The position numbers and the translations under genes were made by a program. From JAWUVP01 sp034112285 (lineage in GTDB: Bacteria > Pseudomonadota > Gammaproteobacteria > JABDGN01): a stretch of 31,787 bases of DNA. The stretch is taken from contig JAWUVP010000081.1 in NCBI GenBank assembly GCA_034112285.1, positions 1-31,787 of the forward strand. The letters are read 5' to 3'. Of the stretch, positions 7,907-15,892 are shown one piece after another. The notes beneath the pieces are model-generated. The model made no database searches and was not told where the DNA came from. It was given only the letters and a program-made list of their open reading frames with translations. Each line of letters opens with the position of its first letter. The stretch's first letter is position 1.

Positions 7907-8395
7907 CTAAGCCGTCAGCACCACATTGGCGTCTACCAAACCCAGCTTGCTGCCTCTTTGTACGTCCAACGCGGTTACATTTATATGTGAGGTTTGCCAT
8001 TGTGTTGCTAGCCAATTTAGTAGCTCGTCGAAGGGAACGTCTTTAAGTGTAATGCGTACGTCGTTGGCGTTGTTTTGTGTGACTGAATCAATATTGCTAG
8101 CAAAAGCAGCGTTTTTTAAACGTTGATCGATAGTAGGCAATAATTCGGTTGTACTAATGGGCACGGCTTGCTGGCCACTTTTTTGTTGACCGCGTAAACT
8201 TTGCACGCGCGGTTGCATCCAAGTGAGTAAATCTTGTTGGTAAGCGAGCTGGCTTTGTGTAGTTGCCACTGCGTTGTTAAGAGGGTTGATTAACCAAAAA
8301 TAAACAACGGCTACCAACACCACAATACCTGCCACGCTAACATATAAACGCTCACGTGGATTCAAGCTCAACCACTTTTCACGTAGCTTATCCAT
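7907..8395 (-). CDS. gspM: T2SS inner-membrane platform protein GspM
   Basis: 162 residues, the usual size. It has a short cytoplasmic N-terminus with LNPRERLYV (typical GspM), a membrane helix at about 17-37 (VSVAGIVVLVAVVYFWLI), then a periplasmic helix and a ferredoxin-like domain (ITLKDVPFDELLNWLATQW). It partners GspL in the assembly platform. Its start overlaps the end of gspL by 8 bases, which indicates translational coupling, and it is the last gene of the K-L-M group. Confidence 0.9.
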   Translation of the reverse strand: MDKLREKWLSLNPRERLYVSVAGIVVLVAVVYFWLINPLNNAVATTQSQLAYQQDLLTWMQPRVQSLRGQQKSGQQAVPISTTELLPTIDQRLKNAAFASNIDSVTQNNANDVRITLKDVPFDELLNWLATQWQTSHINVTALDVQRGSKLGLVDANVVLTA

Positions 8396-9611
8396 TGCCT
8401 GCTCCTTTAATCACTAAACGTGCGGTGACGGTTTTGCCTTGCGTGCTCGCATTTTGTTGTTGTACGCTTACGCTTTTTTGTTGCAGGGCTTTGCTTAAAT
8501 TGGCTAATTGTTGAAAATCATTTGCGCTCACATCTAAGCTTAACGTTCCATCACGAAAGCTAATATTTTTAATTATCACGCTGGACTTAATTTGCTTTAT
8601 TTCTTGACCCACCAAGCTTAGCAGGGTTAACAAGGTATTACCTGAAGTCGTGCCGCCATTTTTTAGAGCCTGTTGAATTCGAATGCGCGGGCTATTTACG
8701 CTTTGTGCTTGGGGGAAAATTTGCTTATACAGCACGGAAATTTGTTGCTCAACATTTTGTGCACGCTTATTAAGTATATAATATTGCCCAATGCTACCCA
8801 CTAACCACACAGCAAACCAAGCGGCAAAAGCGATGCCAACCCAGCGCCAAAGAACAGTGAGTTTGCTTTTTGATTTTTGGACCGCAAATTCGCCGGTCAA
8901 TAAATTTAACACCGGTTCGGCTTGCAAGCCTTGCTGCATTAAATCCATACCAAAGCTGTGCTGCTCAGCAATGTTCACCGGTACTGATATGTCTTCTACG
9001 CTTTCGTCGTCAAAATGCTCATTGGCATCATCGTAATCAATCACAATTTCTGCCGGCATTTTCACGCCCGTTGCTTGTAAACCCATTTGCAGCATATCGA
9101 CTAATTGTGCAATGTCGACCGTCATGCCTTGATATTTTGTTTGGCGAATTAACGCTTGTTCGCCGTCTAAGTAAACATGCCAGGCATCAGGCAAATAAGG
9201 CAGGCCTAAATAGTCGGGCACTGCCAGCTGTGGATGCAAGCCTAATTGCAGGCACACCGCTAACCATTTTGTCAGCAAGGCTTTTTTTATAATGGCCACG
9301 CTCACGTTGCCTTCATCATCTTGCTTGCCGGCCACAAAATGTAACTCGCTCACTTCATCAATTAATTGCTCTTCTAGTGCAAACGGCAGCGCTTTCTCTA
9401 ATTGGCTGCGGTGAGTTTTAGGCATATTGACACTGAGTTGCAACACATCGGTGCCGGGGAGAACTAAGATAGTCTTTAAACCCGCGGGGAATGCCGGCAG
9501 TTGATCGTTGTGAAACGCACTGCCTGCCAAAGGCTCACTGCCCTCGTCGCCGGTGATTAAATAGTCTATATGTTGTTCGTCTTGCAAGCGCAAATAGCAT
9601 ATGGCGGCCAT
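8388..9611 (-). CDS. gspL: T2SS platform protein GspL
   Basis: 407 residues. The N-terminal cytoplasmic actin-like domain (about 1-240) includes LPGTDVLQLSVNMPK, KALPFALEEQLIDEVSELHF and a DYLGLPYLPDAWHVYLDG segment, all characteristic of GspL. A membrane helix lies at about 256-276 (WVGIAFAAWFAVWLVGSIG), then a periplasmic ferredoxin-like region. It recruits the GspE ATPase to the membrane and pairs with GspM. The start overlaps the gspK stop by one base (TAATG). Confidence 0.92.
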   Translation of the reverse strand: MAAICYLRLQDEQHIDYLITGDEGSEPLAGSAFHNDQLPAFPAGLKTILVLPGTDVLQLSVNMPKTHRSQLEKALPFALEEQLIDEVSELHFVAGKQDDEGNVSVAIIKKALLTKWLAVCLQLGLHPQLAVPDYLGLPYLPDAWHVYLDGEQALIRQTKYQGMTVDIAQLVDMLQMGLQATGVKMPAEIVIDYDDANEHFDDESVEDISVPVNIAEQHSFGMDLMQQGLQAEPVLNLLTGEFAVQKSKSKLTVLWRWVGIAFAAWFAVWLVGSIGQYYILNKRAQNVEQQISVLYKQIFPQAQSVNSPRIRIQQALKNGGTTSGNTLLTLLSLVGQEIKQIKSSVIIKNISFRDGTLSLDVSANDFQQLANLSKALQQKSVSVQQQNASTQGKTVTARLVIKGAGNG

Positions 9612-10570
9612 TATAAGCTAGGTCCTTGTTGTAAGGTGATCATAATTTGTTGTTGGGCATTATACGTTAAAAGTTGTGTTTGCTGCCAAATATTTTTGCC
9701 ATTCACTACTTGGCTATTCACCAAAAAGTAGCTTGCCGGTTTGGTGCTAACTAGGCTTTGCAAGCTGGCACTGCCCTGGCCTGGCACATTCATATAAGCT
9801 TGCACCAAGCGTAACCCAGAAAATTGGGCCTCATTTAAAAAGCCCCCATTTTGCTGGCGAAATTGCAGCACCTGCGCGGCCGCGCCCTCATTTAAGCCCA
9901 ATAGCGCCATCAATATTGCTTTGGGTGCCGCATTAACATTGATAGGAATATTTTTATCTGGCAAAGCTATCACAAACGGCCGTAAACGCTGATATAAATC
10001 AGCGCTCATGCCTTGCACCAAGCGCAATTCGCTAGCGCTCGCCATCGGCTGCTGGGCCGCTTGAAACGCTGCGTTAGATTGGGTGGGCCTCTGCTGAGTT
10101 TGGGGCAGCATCCATTGTTGTGTATTTAAGGCTATTTGGTGTGCGGTGTCGGCCTTAATGTTTGGGTCAACCACTTGTATTAATTGGCTAAAAAACGTGA
10201 GGTATTGCGACACCGGTTGCGCTAAATTATTAAGATTAAACAGGCCATTTGCCGGGCGAACGCTCGCGCTAAGCTTATCGCCATTGGGTAAATGTTGTGG
10301 GGGCATGATTTGTGGCCATAAGGGCACTTGCTGTTGCTGCTTGCGCTGCAGGCTTAATTTATTCCACTCTAAAGACCACCATAACGGAACAAACGCAGTG
10401 TCTAAACGCGCTTGGTCTGAGGTGTTTTCTAAAATACTGCGCTGTATATCAACCTCTTGGCCAAACAACAAGCTAGTGGCAATGGCCGACACAATGGCCA
10501 CCACCAATAAAGCCATAATCAGCGCAGCACCGCGCTGGGCGCTAGGCTGCCGGGGTTGCAGGTTTGGCAT
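9611..10570 (-). CDS. gspK: T2SS minor pseudopilin GspK
   Basis: 319 residues. The N-terminus has QRGAALIMALLVVAIVSAIA, a type IV prepilin leader cut after Gly14. Position 5 of the mature protein is Met rather than Glu, which fits the known peculiarity of GspK as tip pseudopilin. The large helical insertion and helix-hairpin-helix-like segments typical of GspK follow (PINVNAAPKAILMALLGL, AAQVLQFRQQNGGF). The start at 10570 gives a short leader; an upstream ATG at 10624 would give an implausible one. The gene overlaps the preceding secreted-protein gene by 29 bases, so expression is probably coupled. Confidence 0.92.
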   Translation of the reverse strand: MPNLQPRQPSAQRGAALIMALLVVAIVSAIATSLLFGQEVDIQRSILENTSDQARLDTAFVPLWWSLEWNKLSLQRKQQQQVPLWPQIMPPQHLPNGDKLSASVRPANGLFNLNNLAQPVSQYLTFFSQLIQVVDPNIKADTAHQIALNTQQWMLPQTQQRPTQSNAAFQAAQQPMASASELRLVQGMSADLYQRLRPFVIALPDKNIPINVNAAPKAILMALLGLNEGAAAQVLQFRQQNGGFLNEAQFSGLRLVQAYMNVPGQGSASLQSLVSTKPASYFLVNSQVVNGKNIWQQTQLLTYNAQQQIMITLQQGPSL

Positions 10571-11036
10571 CGGCCGCCGCCACTTCGTGATGTAACTCAA
10601 AATGGATATCAACGTTGTAATCACCTGGTTTCATCGGTAATTTTTTGGGAGCATGAATAGTGAGTTTTACTTCCACTTTGCCTTCACCACCACACTCGGT
10701 TAAAGCCGTCGTGGCCGCGCCCGACAGTGCCAAAGCCTTGTTGGCCTTTAAGATTTCACCCGCCCAAGCCACCGTAACGGGAACGAATTTACCTTTATTT
10801 TCCAGGCCTAAATGGCCTTTTTTGTTAGTGCGGCCCATCGCGCTCACCGTGTAATTGCCGCTATCAAGACTATAAACACAGATTTCTTGCACGCTCATAA
10901 GCTTAGTGCTACCGGGCTCCAATGGGCCAAAATGAAACTTGTTTAATCCCACAATCCCAACGGTTTGCTGGGCCAATAGTAGATTGCTAACCAGTAATAA
11001 ACCTAAACCAATAAGATATTTTTTGCTACGTTGCAT
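10542..11036 (-). CDS. secreted beta-domain protein, first gene of the gspK-L-M group
   Basis: 164 residues with an AAGGAG ribosome site 7 bases before the ATG. Residues 1-22 form a signal peptide (LIGLGLLLVSNLLLAQ). The mature part reads as a single all-beta domain with two cysteines that could form a disulphide (SVQEICVYSLDSGNYTVSA and TALTECGGEGKVEVKLTI) and ends in an Ala/Pro-rich tail. The pattern CVYS...YTVSA...VTVAW resembles spore-coat-U/Csu-type fimbrial subunits from memory; this is a weak match. It shares the transcript and overlaps gspK, so a periplasmic helper or a substrate of this T2SS is possible. It is not one of the standard gsp genes. Name withheld. Confidence 0.7.
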   Translation of the reverse strand: MQRSKKYLIGLGLLLVSNLLLAQQTVGIVGLNKFHFGPLEPGSTKLMSVQEICVYSLDSGNYTVSAMGRTNKKGHLGLENKGKFVPVTVAWAGEILKANKALALSGAATTALTECGGEGKVEVKLTIHAPKKLPMKPGDYNVDIHFELHHEVAAADAKPATPAA

Positions 11037-11061
11037 GTGACACTCCTTGTGTTAAAAACCT

Positions 11062-11090
11062 ATTATCCTGGATTCTGACTGTAAACTCAA
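11062..11090 (-). promoter_or_regulatory. sigma70-like promoter for the beta-domain gene and gspK-L-M
   Basis: On the minus strand TTGAGT (11085-11090) is followed by a 17-base spacer and GATAAT (11062-11067). Transcription would start about 20 bases before the ribosome site. This gives gspK-L-M a promoter independent of gspD-J. Confidence 0.55.
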
Positions 11091-11115
11091 AAAATTAATC
11101 AATATAGTCAAAGCG

Positions 11116-11138
11116 GTTGAAATTTAAACAATTTCAAC
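11116..11138. promoter_or_regulatory. 9-bp dyad upstream of the gspK-group promoter
   Basis: GTTGAAATT (11116-11124) and AATTTCAAC (11130-11138) are exact inverted repeats around five bases. A related word, AACCGTTTCAA, follows. The dyad lies about 26 bases upstream of the -35 element, a usual place for an activator site. A role is inference only. The rest of 11139-11327 shows no gene. Confidence 0.35.
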
Positions 11139-11327
11139 TGAACCGTTTCAATTTTATTAACTATGCAAATACGGAGCTTTAATTTAAAATATTCCATCAA
11201 GAAATGCCTTGTCTACTTAATATTTTATAAAATTAGCGTATACAAAGAGCGATAAAGTTGTTTAGACCTTAAGCCACATCTTTGTCTATTTTGTCTATAC
11301 TGCAATACACAATTAAAGAGAATCGTG

Positions 11328-12269
11328 ATGCCCCGATATAAAATCGTTATGCTAGGAGATGAAAAATGTGGCCGTTCAACGTTACTACATTTTTTAACCA
11401 CAGGGAGATACGAAGAATTTATCGCTGAGCAAGCCTTAGTCTATACACAGCTTGCGTTTGAACAAGACGAGTTGTTATTTTACGACATTCCTGCACAAAC
11501 ATTGCGAACCAGCGATCCTAATGAACACTTTGCAGACACGAAGCTGTTCATTATTACCGTCGACGCAACGCGAGCCAGCACATGGACATTGGCTGAAGAA
11601 TTTCATCGAAAAGTTTTGGCTTACATCGCCAGGCTGCCCTCCACACAAAAACCCGCCATTATGATATTGCTAACCAAATGCGATTCGCCCGAGCGAGAAT
11701 TAGCTGATGTAAGCATTCTACAACACAGCAAACAATTAATGCCCAATGCCGTGTTTTACCTTTCAACAAAAGCTAACTGGAATGTGAAACATTTTATCCC
11801 TACAGTGCATGCTTTAGCCTCTGTGCAACAGAAGACTCCTATTGCACTCAATGTTTTTCCCATTGTAAAAAATCCTAATGGATTCAATTCATTTATAACG
11901 GTTTATCTTATTGATGTCAGCCAGGTGTTGACGGAAAAAATGTTTAAGCAACAATTCAAACCGGCCAGCGCCGTGCGCCAGTGTGGGGCGATTGTGATAG
12001 CGCTTAACTGTGAGCCGGTTCACGCGCGTAAAATTACGGCCGTTCAATTAATTGAAATGGCTGGACAGCAAGGTTGCCAGGCAATTGTTGAAACACCTGA
12101 ATTTAAGCTAGGAAAAAAAACACTTGCGCTTTCCATGCTTGAAGATATAGGTGAGATTTTAAAAACCAATCTTGTTTATTATTATCCAATACATGGAGCA
12201 AGAACCAGCCACGCATTACAGGGCACATTAAAAAAAAGGCACCAGAAAAATGACTGTGCGGTCATGTAA
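11328..12269 (+). CDS. Rab/Ras-like (pseudo)GTPase with C-terminal CaaX box, candidate host-directed effector
   Basis: 313 residues; the ATG at 11328 has AAAGAG 6 bases upstream (a GTG lies one codon earlier). Residues 1-165 follow the small-GTPase plan: P-loop GDEKCGRS (10-17), G3-like DIPAQ (53-57), G4 TKCD (116-119) and G5 STK (146-148). Two key positions deviate: the P-loop Lys is Arg16 and the G3 Gly is Ala56. Switch I is not recognisable. Residues 185-280 look like a second, degraded GTPase fold (FITVYLIDVSQ, AIVIALNCEP, QAIVETPEF) shared with the protein at 13672. The protein ends KKRHQKNDCAVM: a basic stretch plus CAVM, a canonical CaaX farnesylation motif used only in eukaryotes. Some Legionella effectors, such as AnkB, use host prenylation this way. 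No T4SS signal was assessed. Confidence 0.8.
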   Translation: MPRYKIVMLGDEKCGRSTLLHFLTTGRYEEFIAEQALVYTQLAFEQDELLFYDIPAQTLRTSDPNEHFADTKLFIITVDATRASTWTLAEEFHRKVLAYIARLPSTQKPAIMILLTKCDSPERELADVSILQHSKQLMPNAVFYLSTKANWNVKHFIPTVHALASVQQKTPIALNVFPIVKNPNGFNSFITVYLIDVSQVLTEKMFKQQFKPASAVRQCGAIVIALNCEPVHARKITAVQLIEMAGQQGCQAIVETPEFKLGKKTLALSMLEDIGEILKTNLVYYYPIHGARTSHALQGTLKKRHQKNDCAVM

Positions 12270-12314
12270 GCACTAGCGTATCGTAGCCTGTAGTAGGCAA
12301 GAAAAAGGCTAGAT

Positions 12315-13343
12315 TTAATTGCCAGGAAATGCAGGGTAAATACCCTGTCCCCATTTAAATCTCGCTGCTCCCATTTTTTCCAAAATAGTTTTCTCAAATG
12401 GAAAATCACGGTGTCGTATATCCGCACCTATCTCACGTAAAAATTTTGTCCGTCGAGTAAGCTGTTGCAAGAAAATTTTTGTAACCGCTAAACCAGGCGT
12501 TTCTGGAACAATCTGCTGATGAGCATGCACAGCAGACTTGGGTGGCAGTATAGGCCATATTTCAAAATTATTTTTCAAGTCTCGTTCGCAACAATCAAAG
12601 CTTGCTATTTCTTGTAGAACATTTTTATCTAACATCCGTTCACTACGGTCTGGCAACATATAATATGGGTTGTTGAGTACAGTGGTAACCTGTACCTTAA
12701 CACCCCTAACGGCCAGCATATCCTGTAAGCCTTGCAAATATTCAGGCCGGTCATCATACAGAACCATGTCAATTCTGGACACGGGTGACTTTATATTACT
12801 GACCACGCTATGAATAATTTGACGTGCGCGAACAGTCTTTATAAATTGTTGATTAACAGATAGCGTGTCTTCGTTAAGCGCATATTCATCGCCGGTTAAA
12901 TAACCCTGCTTTTTAGCTAGAAGAAGTGCATCGTCAAATAAAAACTCGGCAACTTTTACATTAATTAATTTTTCAGCTTCCGTTAATAATTTTTGAAAAT
13001 TAATTTGCGCAGGGTCTAAGTCAGACAACCAAGATTGATCTAATATTATTTCTATCTTAAGCTCTTTACTTAACTGCAAGGCTAAAGCATGTAACAACTG
13101 GCATGACCAAATGGTTATATTTCTATCGCTATTAAAGCGTTCAAGATAGAACGACTGCCTGGCAGAAAAGCTAGTGATAATAATGGGTATATTCGGTTCG
13201 TGTTTGTGCTTGTCTAAAATTCTACGGCGTGCATCATTATAAAGTTCACCTCGAAAATGAATATGATAATCTGCACCTGTTTTTAAAAGATAATATTCTG
13301 TCGCTAAACTATCATCAATATCAAAACACAGTACGTACGCCAT
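12315..13343 (-). CDS. HAD-like superfamily protein, candidate effector
   Basis: 342 residues with AAGGGG 5 bases before the ATG. Motifs fit the HAD phosphatase plan: motif I FDIDDS (D8 and D10), motif II IIITSFS (Ser58), Lys185 as candidate motif III, and motif IV MVLYDDRPEYL (D197-D198). The usual Thr after DxD is missing (DIDDS), so the substrate class is unclear. A helical insertion of about 100 residues lies between motifs II and III, and the C-terminal 120 residues match nothing I know. No signal peptide or membrane helix is seen. It is convergent with the CaaX GTPase (45 bases apart) and divergent from the RING GTPase, and its location makes a shared host-directed role plausible but unproven. 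Confidence 0.65.
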   Translation of the reverse strand: MAYVLCFDIDDSLATEYYLLKTGADYHIHFRGELYNDARRRILDKHKHEPNIPIIITSFSARQSFYLERFNSDRNITIWSCQLLHALALQLSKELKIEIILDQSWLSDLDPAQINFQKLLTEAEKLINVKVAEFLFDDALLLAKKQGYLTGDEYALNEDTLSVNQQFIKTVRARQIIHSVVSNIKSPVSRIDMVLYDDRPEYLQGLQDMLAVRGVKVQVTTVLNNPYYMLPDRSERMLDKNVLQEIASFDCCERDLKNNFEIWPILPPKSAVHAHQQIVPETPGLAVTKIFLQQLTRRTKFLREIGADIRHRDFPFEKTILEKMGAARFKWGQGIYPAFPGN

Positions 13344-13671
13344 GCTGCCCCCTTATTTTTTTGTACCTGAGCGAACACCGCTTAATCACTCATCATTCAT
13401 TGGGGCGTGAATATAGCATAAAAAACCTAATCCGTTACCAACCAACCTTTATTATTCACAATATAACTTGTCTAATTAATATTTCATTTTAATATCAAGT
13501 GATAAACATTGAACCCGATCACCAGCAGATCGTCTAATAAATATTAGTAACGAATGAAATCCCGCATTTTCAATCGCGGCGAGTATAGAATAGGATTAAT
13601 AATAATTTAGAAGAAGAAAGTTGTATACTTATTTTTCTGACATTATATCCTATGTTCAACGGGGGAATATT
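13344..13671. other. intergenic region between divergent effector-like genes
   Basis: 328 A/T-rich bases that must hold promoters for both neighbours. I could not assign a convincing -35/-10 pair. ATTAATATT-N4-TTTAATATC near 13475-13500 is loosely like a PmrA box but the spacing is wrong. Confidence 0.3.
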
Positions 13672-15237
13672 ATGCCAACATATAAAATATTAGCTATGGG
13701 AAATTCTGGCTCAGGGCGCTCTGTATTATTAAAACGTCTAGAAACAGGCGTGTTCAATCAGCATGTTCTTGCAACAATTGGTGTAAACTTGGCTATACAC
13801 AAGCATGCTGGTGATAGCCTGCAGATATGGGATATTTCTGGGCAAGAACGTTATCATGTAATCACTCGTACCTACTATAAAGATACCGATGTATTTGTTA
13901 TTGCGGTAGATATTTGCTCTGCTCAAGCATTTTCTGACGTGCGTGTTTGGCATCAACATATACTTGAAACCACCCAAGATCATGAGCATAAAATCATGCT
14001 GTTACTCACCAAGTGTGATGATATCCATCGGCGGGTTGTAACCGCTGAAATGGCCTTAGCGCTGTGCAAAGAATTAAATATTGAGGTTGTTCTTGAAACA
14101 TCTTCTAAGCTTAATTTTAACGTTGACAAATTTTTACCCTTGCTTCATCAGCTAACCTTAAAAAAAGATTCTCCCTCATTAGAACCTGAGCTATATAGGA
14201 TTGAACAAAAAATCCCTATTCATAAAAAAACCTTCCACCACCCTATTTTAGTATCAGGACATCACCGCGCAGATGTAGACTGCTTTTCAAACCATATCGT
14301 GCAAAGCTCAACAAGGCAAAGCGCCACAAGAATTTTTGATACTGACTTTGTAACATCACATTATCATTTTCACACCGCTCACCATCCTGAAACACCCATT
14401 ACTACTGCCGCTTCAAACTATAAGGCTTTGATCTTTATTATTGATCTGACTCAACCTGAAAGTTTATTAACAATAGGTCCTAAATTAACCGCAGCTTATC
14501 GTCAATGCAGACAAGATACCCATGTGCCCGTAATACTCTTAGCCAACAACCCAAGTAGCCCACAAGCTCGCCGAATAACAACCGTATTCTTGGCTCAGTT
14601 TGCAACCAACAATGACTTTGATGCCATAGTGGAAACCCAGCTTGGAGGGCAAGAAACTGAGGCGATTGAGACAACAATATCGGCACTCATTCAATTAACA
14701 AACTCTCATGCGCCTACAAAAATGCTTTATTATTCTTTAGATAACAAAATAGAAGAAGTTAGTGAACGCAGACGCGCCAGGCGAAACCACCCACCCATTA
14801 TAGCTAGCGTAACACAAGTAAATGAGCCGGGTTATCTAACCGTGCCTTTACGAACAGAAGAAATGATGGCAGTAGCTGCAACAGTACGCCAACTGCAGCC
14901 TGCAGGACCTTCGCAAGCTAATATGGCTGCACAACAACGAGAAGATCTGCGCGCTCAACGGCAACTTCGTGCACAATTTTTAGAACAAAAAACCCTGGAT
15001 AGATATGCCGCACAAAAAAATTCCGAAGAAGAGGATAAAGAGCAGTTGCGCTTAGATGCCTTGCCTAATAGCACAAAGTGTCCCGTTTGTATGGACAGTG
15101 ATAAAAAAACAACACTTTTTCCCTGTGGACACACAGGAGTTTGCCCGAGCTGTACTGCACGCCTGGTAGCAACGAATAGCGTCTGTCCAGGCTGCCGTGC
15201 GCCAATAGAACAATGGGTGGTTTCGTATGCTATGTAA
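13672..15237 (+). CDS. Rab-like GTPase fused to a RING finger (candidate E3 ubiquitin ligase effector)
   Basis: 521 residues; the ATG at 13672 follows GGGGG at 7 bases, and an upstream ATG (13621) lacks a ribosome site. Residues 1-165 are strongly Rab-like: P-loop GNSGSGRS (10-17, with Arg for Lys), switch I ATIGVN (Thr35), G3 WDISGQERY (53-61), G4 TKCD (113-116) and G5 ETSSK (142-146). Residues 245-345 are a degraded second GTPase-like unit (ALIFIIDLTQPESL, VPVILLANNPSS, AIVET), shared with the protein at 11328. Residues 420-462 are a charged, probably coiled helix. Residues 470-508 are a C3HC4 RING: C470, C473, C485, H487, C491, C494, C505, C508, with the FPCGH and CPGCR signatures of XIAP/Mindbomb-type RING-HC. 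Inference: it marks or recruits host membranes and ubiquitinates there. It ends 13 bases from the convergent gspJ. Confidence 0.85.
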   Translation: MPTYKILAMGNSGSGRSVLLKRLETGVFNQHVLATIGVNLAIHKHAGDSLQIWDISGQERYHVITRTYYKDTDVFVIAVDICSAQAFSDVRVWHQHILETTQDHEHKIMLLLTKCDDIHRRVVTAEMALALCKELNIEVVLETSSKLNFNVDKFLPLLHQLTLKKDSPSLEPELYRIEQKIPIHKKTFHHPILVSGHHRADVDCFSNHIVQSSTRQSATRIFDTDFVTSHYHFHTAHHPETPITTAASNYKALIFIIDLTQPESLLTIGPKLTAAYRQCRQDTHVPVILLANNPSSPQARRITTVFLAQFATNNDFDAIVETQLGGQETEAIETTISALIQLTNSHAPTKMLYYSLDNKIEEVSERRRARRNHPPIIASVTQVNEPGYLTVPLRTEEMMAVAATVRQLQPAGPSQANMAAQQREDLRAQRQLRAQFLEQKTLDRYAAQKNSEEEDKEQLRLDALPNSTKCPVCMDSDKKTTLFPCGHTGVCPSCTARLVATNSVCPGCRAPIEQWVVSYAM

Positions 15238-15250
15238 AATAGTGGTTTTT

Positions 15251-15892
15251 CTATGGGGATAAAGGCTTAGAGCTAGCAGTATTACTCACCACTTGATTGC
15301 CCACCACAAACAAGCGCGTAACTTTACCTTTTTTATGCAGCGTCATTGTTAGTTGCACGGCCTTGGGTAACACTTGGCCTTGTGCATTATTGGCGGGCCA
15401 GCTGGTATATAAACGGCCATCGTTGCCAACAAATTGCCATTGTAAATATTTAACGTTTGTTAAAATTACGCGTTTATTGGGTTTGGTGGTGACCGCTTGT
15501 TCTAACACGGGGTAGGTTAAGCGGCTAAGCTGGCCGTTTTGTAAGGTATAAGCAGCGTGAAGTAAGGTGCTGCGTGGCTGCGCGAGTGGGTTGCTTAAAC
15601 CGGCGCGGGTGAATTCTAGGGTATTGCTAGCATCGTCGTGCAAAAATAAGGCTGGGATGGTTTGGCCACCGGCTTGCTTGATGGGCCGGTTAATTAAATT
15701 GCGCATGTCGCTGCCGATGAGGCGCATGCTAAATTCTACTTGCTGCAATTGGCTGGCGCTACGCTCAATGCCGTTTTTGCTCGCGATAACCACTTGTAAG
15801 CCGCGGATGATCATGATGGCAATAATAGCTATGATAAACAGTGCGACTAAAATTTCTAATAAAGTAAAACCGGTTTGTTTTTTATGCTGCAT
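15251..15892 (-). CDS. gspJ: T2SS minor pseudopilin GspJ
   Basis: 213 residues. Prepilin leader MQHKKQTG is cut before FTLLE (Gly8; Glu13 is the conserved Glu5 of the mature form), followed by the hydrophobic helix ILVALFIIAIIAIMIIRG. The body has GspJ features (EFSMRLIGSDMRNLINRP, TLEFTRAGLSNPLAQPRS, YLQWQFVGNDGRLYTSWP). It joins GspI and GspK in the pseudopilus tip. The start overlaps the gspI stop by one base. It is the last gene of the gspD-J run; the next gene downstream is the convergent RING GTPase. Confidence 0.95.
   Translation of the reverse strand: MQHKKQTGFTLLEILVALFIIAIIAIMIIRGLQVVIASKNGIERSASQLQQVEFSMRLIGSDMRNLINRPIKQAGGQTIPALFLHDDASNTLEFTRAGLSNPLAQPRSTLLHAAYTLQNGQLSRLTYPVLEQAVTTKPNKRVILTNVKYLQWQFVGNDGRLYTSWPANNAQGQVLPKAVQLTMTLHKKGKVTRLFVVGNQVVSNTASSKPLSP

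Noticed and set aside
8870..9292. 140-codon plus-strand frame inside gspL
   Set aside because: Shadow of gspL: opposite strand, Cys/Arg/Leu-rich, no ribosome site.
11216..11224. CTTAATATT upstream of the CaaX GTPase, and ATTAATATT/TTTAATATC upstream of the RING GTPase, resembling PmrA boxes that control T4SS effectors in Legionella and Coxiella
   Set aside because: Only a half-site in the first case and wrong spacing (four instead of two bases) in the second. Such words are expected by chance in this A/T-rich sequence.
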